Position numbers and translations under genes: made by a program. Of a stretch of DNA of 64,000 bases, positions 25,852-36,102 are shown in pieces. Source of the stretch: Rallus limicola (Eukaryota > Chordata > Aves > Gruiformes > Rallidae); assembly GCA_022605955.1 (NCBI GenBank), contig JAKCOZ010000032.1:6696001-6760000 (forward strand), read 5' to 3'. Position 1 is the first letter of the stretch, and each line of letters begins with the position of its first letter. Below the pieces are notes generated by a model. The model saw only the letters and a list, made by a program, of their open reading frames with translations, ran no database searches and was not told the DNA's origin.

Positions 25852-26023
25852 CTGATCAGACATAAAAACCAACATAGACTGGTCACCCAGCTGACCTGAT
25901 GACATGGCTTCAATGCTGCGCAGAGATGTCTGTGCTGTCATGGACAGTCCCAGCAGGAAAGCGATGCCAGCATGGAGGCCTATTTGGGTTGACACAGTTT
26001 GCTTGTGGGCTGACCCAGTAAGC
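25852..26023 (-). other. Possible coding exon, uncertain frame
   Basis: On the minus strand a pyrimidine-rich acceptor (TTTTCCTGCCTGCACAG) precedes base 26023, and base 25852 is followed by GTAGAT, a fair donor. The 172-bp interval is open throughout in one frame, giving 57 codons with an HAGIAFLLGLSMTAQ stretch that looks mildly hydrophobic. A second frame stays open for 37 codons (AYWVSPQANC...) before a stop, so the reading frame is not secure. In the continuous frame the exon starts with one base of a split codon and ends at a codon boundary. No family is recognised. It could belong to the same minus-strand gene as the 41.4 kb exon, only if at least one further exon lies between them. It could also be non-coding or a relic. 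Confidence 0.22.
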
Positions 26024-28726
26024 CTGTGCAGGCAGGAAAATTCTCTGCCAGTTTTCTGTTGTTGTGCTCTGTCACAGGCACTGCTTTTGGCATATAATTT
26101 AGCTACTTTTCCCCTGTTGGTTCTTCAGCACATTGGTAAACTTTACATCGACAAATACCAGTTTTAAAAATAGAGAAAATATCATACACAATGAAACAAC
26201 AGAATTATTTGGGGAGTTTTCTGAGAGCAGTTAAATCCTAAAGCCTGCAATTCGGCTTCAGCTAGTCTTCCTCTGACAGCAAGGACTGTATATCACTCGA
26301 CTGTTTAGATCTAAACATTTTATGATCCTTGAAATTTTAAGTCTCCCACCAGTTGTCAAAGTGACTAGTTGAACACTATTATTTCATTGGAAAGATGAAT
26401 TTCACAGTGTTTCACATATTATGCTTTGCCTTAAACTGGAAGGCTCAGTTAAATAATTTGTTCTATTCTTTGCAGTGAAAGCACTAGGCAGCCATTCTGT
26501 TGCACGCTTAAATTTGAACATACCAATATAACAAAACAAGCACTGTCCACATGAATATAAATATAGAAGGCAAAAGCTAGAGGCTTCTGTGTTTTACCAT
26601 GTCCGAGTGCAAATCTTCACAAAAGAAAGCAAGTGAGAAATTGCAACACCCAGGTTTTCTTTCAAACCCACAGAACTGTTTTCTCTTTGGTGGCAGATAT
26701 ACCACATATTAAAATCTTCATCAATGAATGCATAAATTCTATATGCCATATATATAGATAGATAAATTTATGACTGCAGTATTGGAAATCTCTTCCCACA
26801 ACTTCAACTCAACCAGTGAAGCACTAAATCACAATTATTTCAGTTAAACCTATAGTGCTTTGCAGTGACTGTAAGTGCATCCCCAGCAGTTCATATTTCC
26901 TCTGTTACAAGTGGTACTTCCAAGGTTGTCTCTCCTGCACTAGCTTCAGCTGTATCAGGATTACATTAGGTATTTGGAGCAAGCACATATTGAAAGCATT
27001 CTTGTTAAGGTTTAGGGACAACTTTCTATGAGAGTACTGACTGAATTTTAGCCATCCTTCTCGCTTAGCATGGCTACTTAATTCACATGTAACTGGGCAA
27101 ATAAATTCTCATCTCGCTTCCATCGGTATCTGGAACAGCTCCAGTGAAGCAGAACTGTTATACTGGTTTTTAAAAAAGGGGCAACTAAAGTTGAATGTAT
27201 GCCAGGGATTTGCTCATAGGTTACACTAAGTTAGTGGCCTCTCTTAGCATGACAATTTGTTACGAATTACAGCATGCATACAACAAACATTTTCAGTATA
27301 ACTTAAAAACCATGTTTGAATGGAATCATACAAAAAGAGCACATACAGGCAGACTCTCAAGGAATTAATAACACTACCATGATCACAGTTCTCAAGGTCA
27401 GAAGAAAAAAAAAACAGGTTAATTGCTTCTTAATGATCTATTAATACAGTCCTTTTATTTTGTTAGTTCTGCATTCAGGAATGTGTTTAAGCAATTACCT
27501 AGATTCAAGTTTGTTAATAGCCTCATTAAATTCTGCAGGCCCCCTTTTATACTAGTAATTTTATGCATAGTCTGGATTCCAGACCAGAGACAAGTAGGTG
27601 AGTGCAGAAGCCGGCCCAGAGATGGCTATGAAGTGGTAGCACTTTTCAAAAGTGAATACTGAACACAAGACATTCAACAACGTGAGCAAATCATGGGCAT
27701 GGAACGAAGCTCTAGAGGATCCTGACCACATTCTGGAAGGCACAGCTGCAACAAAGCAGTATCACAGGAAACACCTAAGCCAAGAAGTCTACAGGCAAAG
27801 AGATTTTACACTACAGCAATTTATGAGCAATATGTACATGCATCTTCCTTTCTCCCTCAACCAGGAACTGATACAACCTGCTGATTACTTCAGACAAGAG
27901 CCACATTCCTTAATTATCCCACAGCAACAAGCTAAACAGCTGATCTGCCAAGACAGCAGACATAAAAAGTGTTTCATCCCCTAAAATTAAAATAAGCACT
28001 TGTGACAGGGCAGGTGTGAGACAAAAAAAAGCAAACATAGAGAGGATTTTTTTAAAAAAAAAATTTTGTAAAAGAAAAAGGCCCAAAACTGAGTGAAGGG
28101 AGAGGGATGAAAGGATTGCATTTCCCCCTCATTCATTCTAAAAGTGTGTGCTGGTAAGAAGCTGTTATGCACGGCTCCTACGTTTTTCCTGTTCTTCTAA
28201 AATGAATTTGCCTTCATCTCTCTTACCAAAACATACCTGCTTCTGAGAATTTGGAAATTTTACACATCTAAAGGAAAACTATTCTAAGGAGACTAATAAG
28301 CCTCGTCTTTTGAAGTAAATACCACCATGTAACAATCCCCCAACAAACAGCAGACATACTTCTGCAAAGTGGCAGTTGCTAGAATGAAAACAAAAATACC
28401 AACCAATATTTTTAAAGCAATCCAAAATATCAGGAGATTCTTTGGGATGCAGATACATTTAGAGACCTTTTAGCCCTAGCAGTGTCCAGATAGAGGAGGT
28501 ATCTTATGATCCCACAGGCACTGCTGTATGAGTGGAACTCAGTCCCAGATCACAGATTATATCCTGGTAGAACTCCAAGGCAAAATGGAAAGATGCTGGC
28601 ATTAAAAAAAAAAAATGCATGTAAGGATAGGAATTTGCATGCAAGCATCAAGGTAAGTCAAAATAACCTCTCCTTTTTCACAGCAGTTGTGCCTCTGGGT
28701 GACTTCACAGTATACATGTAACCTGA

Positions 28727-29840
28727 TGTAGTTTTGTGGCCCTGGATTCTGGAGGAGAAGGGGGTGCTGCTTGGGGGGGCTTTCTGCAAGAAGGTAAACA
28801 TCGGCCGATTCAAGGCCAGAGTCATTGCTGACCAGGGCAGAGCCCATCAGCAATGGTCACAGCACCTCTGGGGATCACATTAGGAGAAAAACATGCAAGC
28901 AGCAGCTTTTTGCCCTCAAAGGGAGCCAAAAGATGTAAAAACCTGTGCAGGCACCAAGGCCAGTGAAGGGGGGTAGAGGAACCACCCCAGGTGCTGGAAG
29001 AAAGATGCCCTTGCAGCAACCCATGGCGGAGCAGGTGTCCCCCCACAGCCCATGGAAAAGGCCAAGGCCCCACCTGCAGCCTGTGGGGAGGCCACACACT
29101 GGAGCAGGGGGAGACAGAGAGGAGATGCTGTGACCCACACTGGAGCAAGGCTCTGTCAGCACTTGCAGTCTGTGGAGAGAGACAGACACAGAGAGACAGA
29201 GTCTGTGGAGAGAGGAAGAGAGACAGACACCAGAGCAAGTTTGCTGGAGGGAGGGCTTGTGACCCCGTGGGGGGACCAGGCTGGAGCAGTCTGGGCTTGA
29301 GAGACTGAGAGACATTCTGTGATTGATGACTGCACCCATAGCAGTGACCCATGCCAGGGCAGCTGGGGAGGAGCTGAAGCCCCGGAAAGGACTCACACTG
29401 GAGAAGTTCGTGGAGGACTGTCTGCCATGGGGCAGGGGGAGGGTGTGAGGAATGCCCCCCACTCCCCGCTGAGAAGGAAAACAGCTCATGAGAAACTGAC
29501 CAAAACCCCCATTTCCCCAGTCCCTGCCCCTCCCTGTGCCACAATGGAGGAGGAGAAGGGAGTGAAATCCTGACTAGAGTGAACTCTGCTAAGAAGGGAG
29601 GGTGGGAGGAGCTGCTTTAAGATCTGGTCTGTGTGTGTAGTGTAATAAACCAATTTTCCTTCCTTTATTCAGTGCTGAGTCTGTTCTGCCTGTGACGCTG
29701 GTAGCAGAATGATCTCTCCCTGTCCTTATCTCCACTCCCAAGCCTCTCAGCATCTATTTTCTCCCCTGCCCAGCTGAAAAGGGGAGTGATGGAGCAGCTT
29801 TGGTGGGCATCTGGCCTCCAGACAAGGTCAAAACACCACA
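28727..29840 (+). mobile_element. Diverged endogenous retrovirus LTR related to family A
   Basis: It shares the order of landmarks with the LTR at 19.2 kb: a GATGCTGTGAC block, CCGTGG...GGGACTGG-like text, a GGAGGACTG block, CCCCAGTCCCTGCCCCTCC, AATAAA at 29644-29649, AGTGCTGAGTCTGTT, then a TTTTCTCCCCTGCCCAGCTG block and an ACACCACA end. Overall it is clearly more diverged. The 5' end is set at a TGTAGTTTTG that resembles the sister start, but the flanks CCTGA and ACTGT do not match, so this boundary is approximate. Long antisense open frames (up to 240 codons on the minus strand) come from the GC-rich LTR and are not genes. Confidence 0.75.
29168..29235 (+). repeat. 33-bp imperfect tandem duplication inside LTR
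   Basis: GTCTGTGGAGAGAG begins at 29168 and again at 29201; each copy is followed by GACAGACAC-type text. The relative at 19.2 kb does not show this duplication, so it is probably private to this copy or subfamily. Confidence 0.7.
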
Positions 29841-32072
29841 ACTGTGTAGACTACAAGCATGAAAGGCTTCCTAGAAGAAGAGTTCCTGGAAAGTCACCCA
29901 CCAGAGAGCTGTAGCAGACGTGGCAGTTTCCACAAAGCATCCTTCTTAGCAAAAGTGTGTGCAAAGCTTCAGACAAGTCTGAAAGAGATTCCTTAGAGAG
30001 GCTCTAAGATTGCCCGCATTCTCCTGAAGAGCATTCAGGTCATGGATGCAGCTTGACCTTGGACAGGAAAGGTTTCATATAGTTCTATTCACTGCAACAG
30101 CCTCTGAGTCTAGTTAACTTAATGGCCTTTCTGCCATGGAAACAAAGAGGTTAAGCCACTCCCAAAACGTCTTTATCCTATAGAGATGGAAATCACCCCC
30201 AAACATAGGGTGTGAATTGTTTTCTTAATTCAGCATAAGGTTTAGGCACACAGTGAGCTGAAAAGTTTGACTTAAAACTCAATTGATTGATACTTTGAGA
30301 AACGGACCGAGGATACTAGAAAAAGCACAGGTAAAGAAGGTAAGTTCTTATGACCTGAAAATCTAGCCCAGCTATCAGGGTAAAGAGCCACTAAAGATGC
30401 CACCTTCATCTCACTATAGAAGAGGAGGAAGAGGACCATAAGACTCGAAGACTTTCTCCCGGGAGATTTCAGCACGAAGCTGCAATTCCATTAGGGCTGG
30501 GATGCTTCACTGAACTCTGAAGAGCCGTAGCTGTTAAGAAAACAGCAAACATCTTCCTACGGCACAGGCAGAAGTTGCATTTCCTCTTACTGACTTATCA
30601 GACAGCAGCAAAAATCCAAGTCTTACCCTCAAGAAAGTTAATCTTCCACTTCTGCCTGGGGCAGCTCAGTATTTCTGATGGCTCAGGCTTTCAGTTTTTC
30701 CCAGCAGTTGTTTAAAACATCTCCACAGAAATCTCTTTTCTACGGTTGCATTTGGATTGAGCCTAATTCTTCAGTATTTTCCTTTGCCAGACCTCAATGT
30801 TAGGCTAGTCACACTCGGGTCACAATCACTGTCCATCTGGCAGTGACTTTTGGTGTGCAAATTCGGCTTAATTATTACTTAGATGGTTAAATTCAAAACA
30901 GAATTCCTCAGAACACTTGCTCAGTTACTACTTAGAGTATTGCTGCCTAACCTCCTTACAAGTTTGCACTGGCACAGGTTCTTCAGGTACCAGAATCCCC
31001 CATTCTGGAACAGTGAACCTGGAATGAGCAAACATTTCCCTCCCCCACCTCTTTCTATCGCTGATACTTTGCAAAATGAGAACAAATCCCCATGAAAATC
31101 CACCTCTAAACACAAAAGTGGGTTTTGGCACTGCAAACAGCTGTAACAAAGTGACCATAGCTTGATTCCCAATGGCTGGACCTCTCTTACTCAGGTGACC
31201 TTTTTGTTACTAAGGAAAGTTCTAGATGCCCAATCCTTTGTCCAAGGATTGTGATTTTGAACATGTAGGAATAGTAGTCAGATATTACTCCTATGTTCTA
31301 GAATCCTGTGGCTCTTTAAGCTTGAATGCAGGGTATGCATTGGTTGAGTTTGTATGTTCCTGCTGGCTTCCACTGGAACCAGAACATTTGCTCCTCAGTG
31401 AGGAAAGCTACCTGTGGCCATTCACTAACCCATGCACACACACAAGCACATACACAACGTGTATTTACCTACTGCAGCCATTATGGCCAAACTGCAGATT
31501 TCTTATCCTTCCTCTTCCTATCTCTACAGGCATCCAGATATTACCATAAACCCTGGACTCCTTCAACCAGATGAGCAGAGCTGCCTGTAAGAGTCACGGT
31601 GCTTAATTTACCTGCCAGAGTTTGCTCCCAAAGTTAAATTTGCTTCTGCTTCTCAGGGTTATTAGGCCAATGAGCAACTGAACTTTATAGGACTTCAAGC
31701 CCTTCAGCACCTCTTATCTACACCATTCAGTAAGCTAGGTTGGATGGAAAACATCTGTGTTTTCTCCTTCACAGCATTAATTAAAAAATAAAAGTAGAAT
31801 ATGAAACCCCTTTTTTATTCTGGAGCTGAGGAAACCTTATCCCTCTAGGCTCACTTCAAGTATTTAACTGGAAAATGTACTAATTTTAATCAAAACGGTT
31901 TTAGGTGAGTATTAACTGCATTCAACAACATTTAAGCTCAAGCTGCTCAGCACTGAAAGTAAAGCTTTGTAGATAACTTGGGACCCAAAACCTCCTACAT
32001 CAGCCACAGAATTCACGTGCAGCTTTGGGTGAGCTGTTTAACCTACATGTCCTCTGGCTCAGAACTCTAAAA
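29841..32072. other. Unassigned non-coding stretch
   Basis: About 2.2 kb without recognisable genes or repeats. A CA-rich patch (about 31434-31458) is too irregular to call a microsatellite. Confidence 0.5.
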
Positions 32073-32077
32073 CAGGG
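32073..32077 (+). repeat. Target-site duplication, left copy (CAGGG)
   Basis: Repeated exactly at 32649-32653, directly after the CA end of the LTR. Confidence 0.88.
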
Positions 32078-32648
32078 TGTCCTGGTTTCAGTCAGGATAG
32101 AGTTAACTCCATTTGTAGCAGCGGATGGGATGCTGTGTTTGGGAGTTACAATGAAAGCAGTGCTGAGAACACCCTGATGTTTCTAGTTGCAGTCAGACAG
32201 TCAAAGCCAGGACAGGTGACCCAGATGGGCCAAAGAGAGTATTCCATGCCAATGACGTCCTGCCCAGGATAAAGGGGGGCTGATGGGAGGAAGAAGGGGG
32301 GCGGTTCCGGGACGCGAGGGTCTTGGGGGACGGTCGGGTTCCGGGACGGCTCTGGGTGGTGTGGCCTGAGCTGTGTGGTTGGGTGAGAAGCTGCATTGGG
32401 TATCAATAGCTTCATATTCTTTTGCTCTAAAGTCCTGTGAGCATTGTTATATTTGATCTTTCTGTTCTCTTAGTAAACTATCCTTATCCCAACCCACGGG
32501 CCTCTTAGTTTCTTGGGTTTGGAGTTATTTGTCCCTTCCTTTTCCCTTCCCTTGTTCCTCCCCCTTTCCCTCTTCCCCTGCTCTTTTACTTTAAGGAGCA
32601 GGCAGCTGCCTGGATCTCGGTCCACAGCTGGGGGGGAAAACCACGACA
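32078..32648 (+). mobile_element. Solo LTR of an endogenous retrovirus, ERVL-like (family B)
   Basis: A 571-bp element beginning TGTCCTGGTTTCAGTCAGGA and ending AAACCACGACA, flanked by exact 5-bp duplications (CAGGG). The start is like LTRs that I know to be widespread in birds, and a 5-bp duplication fits an ERVL-type integrase. A promoter-like core is visible: CCAAT at 32249-32253, overlapping a CRE-like TGACGTC at 32253-32259, then a TATA-like ATAAA at 32269-32273. This is followed by a CpG-rich block (about 32298-32345). AGTAAA at 32472-32477 is a possible weak polyadenylation signal. The 3' part is pyrimidine-rich. No internal viral genes adjoin it. Confidence 0.92.
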
Positions 32649-32653
32649 CAGGG
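32649..32653 (+). repeat. Target-site duplication, right copy (CAGGG)
   Basis: Exact copy of 32073-32077. Confidence 0.88.
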
Positions 32654-33831
32654 CCAATGTCAACTCTCAGCTGTGTCAAAAGGAAGACTTTGTTAACCTT
32701 TACATCAAGTCCTCCAGCATCCTGTACAGAGAACAAGCTATACTCTTGAATATTTATCTGACCCCAATGTAAAAGCAGGAAACGCTCTGTATAGGCACAT
32801 GAGACAAAGCCCCTGACCTCAATGCTTACCCTCTGAAATAGACAGCACACCAGGAAGGTAAGCACACTTATGTCACCAAAGCCTTCCACCTTCTAAAGCT
32901 AGTTTTTATTAAGACAGAAACCAAAACAAGGTGACTCTTGAACCAAACAAAACTCAGATCGGTTGGGTATCACAGCACTTGCTGGTCTAATAAACAGGTT
33001 ATTTGACTCTGTTCCAGAAAGTGGAGAGGGGAGGAACCAAAGCAATGAGAGCAACACCTAAGCACAGCTGCACAGCCAAATTGTACCTTCCACTTGACTG
33101 TGTAATGCTGGAAGTTCTGGAACTACTGACAAAACATTCACACAGTTTGAGAGAAATGCAGTTTGTATTTCAGCAGGTTGCTTGAGTGGGTGAGGCTGCA
33201 AAATGGCAACAAACCCTGATTAGAAAATAAGCCAGGTCTGAACAGATCTATTGGTTGGTTGGGTTTTGGGTTGTGGTTTTTTTTAAATATAGCGCATTCC
33301 TTTCTTCTTCCTGGGCAGGTAAGTATTTCAAGCCCTGGGGCCTCTAAAGGACATACTTTTATAATAAATCTTACATAAACTTGGCTACAGAAGCGACACA
33401 AACACCTCTAACGGTACAGCTGCAAACCCAACATAGAATTTGAACATCAGAAAGGCAGGACTGTATCAGGCAAAGGTCAAGAGAGCCAATACCCTATCTC
33501 CAAGAGCATCTATGAGCACTTTTAAGGTTAAACTCTTCTAACTCTTTTAGCTGTTATAGTGGAGTTCTAACTGTTGGCCCAGGGACTTCCCGACACATTC
33601 TTACAGTAACTAATTTCTTTAATTCATCAAAACTTTTGGCATTTGCAACTTCTTTGCTGGGGGGTTCCACACCATAATTACTTGTCACATAGGGAATCCT
33701 GCCCTTCTCTTTGTTTTAAAACTGGCTTTTACCACCTTCACTTGATCCACCTCATTCTTGTACTGAATTAAGAGTGTGGACAACTGATCCCAGTTTATAC
33801 TCTGCATCAAATCACCACTGAGTTATCTTAA
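32654..33831. other. Unassigned non-coding stretch
   Basis: About 1.2 kb with no recognised gene. A G/T-rich low-complexity patch lies at about 33249-33284. Confidence 0.5.
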
Positions 33832-34108
33832 GCCCCTTTTCAGAGTCTGTGGGGACAGGACAAGGGGCAATGGCTGCAAGTTGGAGCATAGGAAGTTCCA
33901 CACCAACATGGGGAAGAACTTTTCCCCAGTGAGGGTGAGGGAGCCCTGGGACAGGCTGCCCAGGGGGTGTGGAGTCTCCTTCTCTGGAGAGATTCCAGCC
34001 CCGTCTGGACACCGACCTGTGCAATATGAGCTGGGGAGCTGCTTTGGCAGGAGGATTGGGCCCTATGAGCTCTGGAGGTCCCTTCCAACCCCTACAATTC
34101 TATGATTA
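33832..34108 (+). repeat. CR1 LINE 3' end, sense
   Basis: It starts at the AGCCCCTTTTCAG...GTCTGTGGGGACAG block and ends GGTCCCTTCCAACCCCTAC followed by an eroded ATTCTATGATT octamer end. It aligns by eye with 62420-62712 at high similarity, so the two belong to the same or a sister CR1 subfamily. It is strongly 5'-truncated and lacks coding capacity. Confidence 0.93.
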
Positions 34109-35560
34109 GCATATGCTCCTTCACCTTGCAGCCCAAGAAGCCAAAGAAGGGAATACCCAATTCACTTCCTAGTACTTCAAGGAAACGAGCCATTGCTGTG
34201 TCAGTGATGTAAACTACCCCACCGTCCCCAGCACCAGCACAGCCCTCCACTGGTCACATGCTACAATCCCAGTGCAGGAATTGCTTTCACAGGTCTCTGG
34301 AGTGACCCTTCCTTCATTAGGAGCCCTGACTATTTGCTGCATTTGTAACTCACTCTAGACCCATTCCTCTGATGATTTTATTTCTCAGATTGCTTTCTGA
34401 TAGAGAAAATAGGAATGAACCCAAGTTTCTTACCACATAAGTCACCCATTTTTCTAATTGTTAGACAGTTAATGATTTACTTGATTTAGCTGTCTATTTG
34501 CATTCCTTAGCATATTTGGAAGCTCTGAGTTCAAGAGGGTCTCAGACCAATTTCAGTCCTTCAGTGTTTCCTTTATCATTTAGTGGGAAAACTTTGATAT
34601 GCCTCCAAGCAAAATAACAATCTGCATTGAATTTTTGGTGCAATATCACAAATCACAAACAAGACAAGAGCATACTAGCCACTTCCACAAAGAGGGCCCA
34701 GAAAACAGGTTTTTTAGCTGTTGATGGCATCATTTATGCTGATAGAGCTACCTGTAATATGGAGTATCACAGAGCTGGTGGTGTGGAAAAAGCTTTGCTG
34801 GAAGAGCAACTTTCTTGAATTCATAATGGCCTAGATATGCCTGTGTATGATGAGCTGTTCTTTAGCAATGCCCATCAGTAAGATACACTGTTCCTCCCCA
34901 AGTCTGAAGTATCTGATAAGCTTCAACAATAGTGAATTTGCTGGTTTAACAGAGTAACACACTCCTTAACTGAAAACAGAAACTGCAAAAGCATTTCAAA
35001 AGGTCTCAATAAAGACTAGCATTGTATTTCCATTTGAAATGTCCTCCCATATAATTAATTCCCCAATAAACAGCTGAATTCAGAACAGAGTGTTCTGAAA
35101 ATAAGCTCTACATGCTAACTAGCAGCCCTGCAAATACATAAGCTGTTTCCTCTTCCTCCTCTATATCATACAAATTATTTCAAATCAATTAACTGCTTGT
35201 TCAGAAAAAAACACCCCCAACCTCTGGCATTCATGAGCCTAACAAAATTCTAATAAAAAGTGTAATTTTGATAATTGGTGTTAATAAAGAGTCAAAAAAT
35301 ATCCTCCCTGAAGTGTGCTGTGGATCACAGAACTAATCTACATGCTGTTACACCCACCTCCACCTATGTGTCTCTGTGTATCTCCTGCTGAAGCTAACAT
35401 GTCTTCTACCTTCTCTAAAGCCCATGACACAGTTTTCAAGATCAAAATTAAACAGCAAGGGAAATTTAAAGACACAGAGAGAGATGTTATTCCTAAAACT
35501 GAATCAGCAAGTGCACTGAATTCAGCGTGACACGTGCAATAATTGGGTAAAATGTAATTG
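34109..35560. other. Unassigned AT-rich stretch
   Basis: No recognised gene or repeat. Only short chance open frames. Confidence 0.5.
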
Positions 35561-35828
35561 CCACATAGTAAGGTCTCCCTGGAGCCTTCTCTTCTCCGGG
35601 CTGAACAACCCCAGCTCTCTCAGCCTGCCTTCACAGGGCAGGTCCTCCTGTTCTCTGGTCATCTTTGTGGTCTCCTCTGGACTCGCTCCAACAGGTCACC
35701 ATCTGTCTTGTCCCAGTGACCCCAGACCTGGACGCAGTACTGCAGGTGGGGTCTCATGAGAACGGAGTAGAGGAGGAAGAAATCACCTCCCTCAACTTGC
35801 TGGCCATGCTCCTTTTGATGCAGGGGGG
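35561..35828 (-). repeat. CR1 LINE internal fragment, antisense
   Basis: On the minus strand it matches the CR1 C-terminal reverse-transcriptase region, ending at the GGCTCCAGGGAGACCTTA block. The AGCATGGCCAGCAAGTTGAG part corresponds to the VASRS-coding area. Both the 5' part and the true 3' end are absent, so the copy is internal or has lost its 3' end by deletion. Confidence 0.9.
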
Positions 35829-36063
35829 GCTATTCACTGTCTCCTATTTGTAACCTCAGGGGTTTATTTGCTGTTAAACACCTTAGCAATAAAATGTACA
35901 GACAAGAGTGACTATAACCTCTGTTTGAGGAGAAAACATGACAACAACAAACAGAATTATTTTTAAGCAAGAGAGGAGTACTAGTGAGTAAAAACCTGAA
36001 CATTTCAGGAAAGATTCACTCCAAGGCTGACTGCTTTTTCCATCTGCCTGCTCACCACTGCAG

Positions 36064-36102
36064 CTACCACAACTACTACAAGTATAAACTACCACAACTA
36101 CT
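36064..36102 (+). repeat. 14-bp direct repeat, period 25
   Basis: CTACCACAACTACT occurs at 36064 and again at 36089, separated by an AAGTATAAA-type spacer. It may be a small local duplication. Confidence 0.7.

Larger units (their letters stand above)
20389..28726. other. Unassigned non-coding stretch with one possible exon
   Basis: No gene is recognised apart from a possible minus-strand exon at 25852-26023. The part at about 21.0-21.85 kb has a base composition unlike its surroundings (purine- and pyrimidine-rich blocks, a more GC-rich tail) and may be a decayed mobile element, but I could not match its ends. The rest is AT-rich, with short A and T runs near 22.2, 27.4 and 28.0 kb. Confidence 0.5.

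Noticed and set aside
28822..29544. 240-codon minus-strand open frame, the longest in the window
   Set aside because: It lies antisense within a GC-rich LTR and is Ser/Pro/Leu-rich from low-complexity sequence; overlapping frames on both strands are also open.
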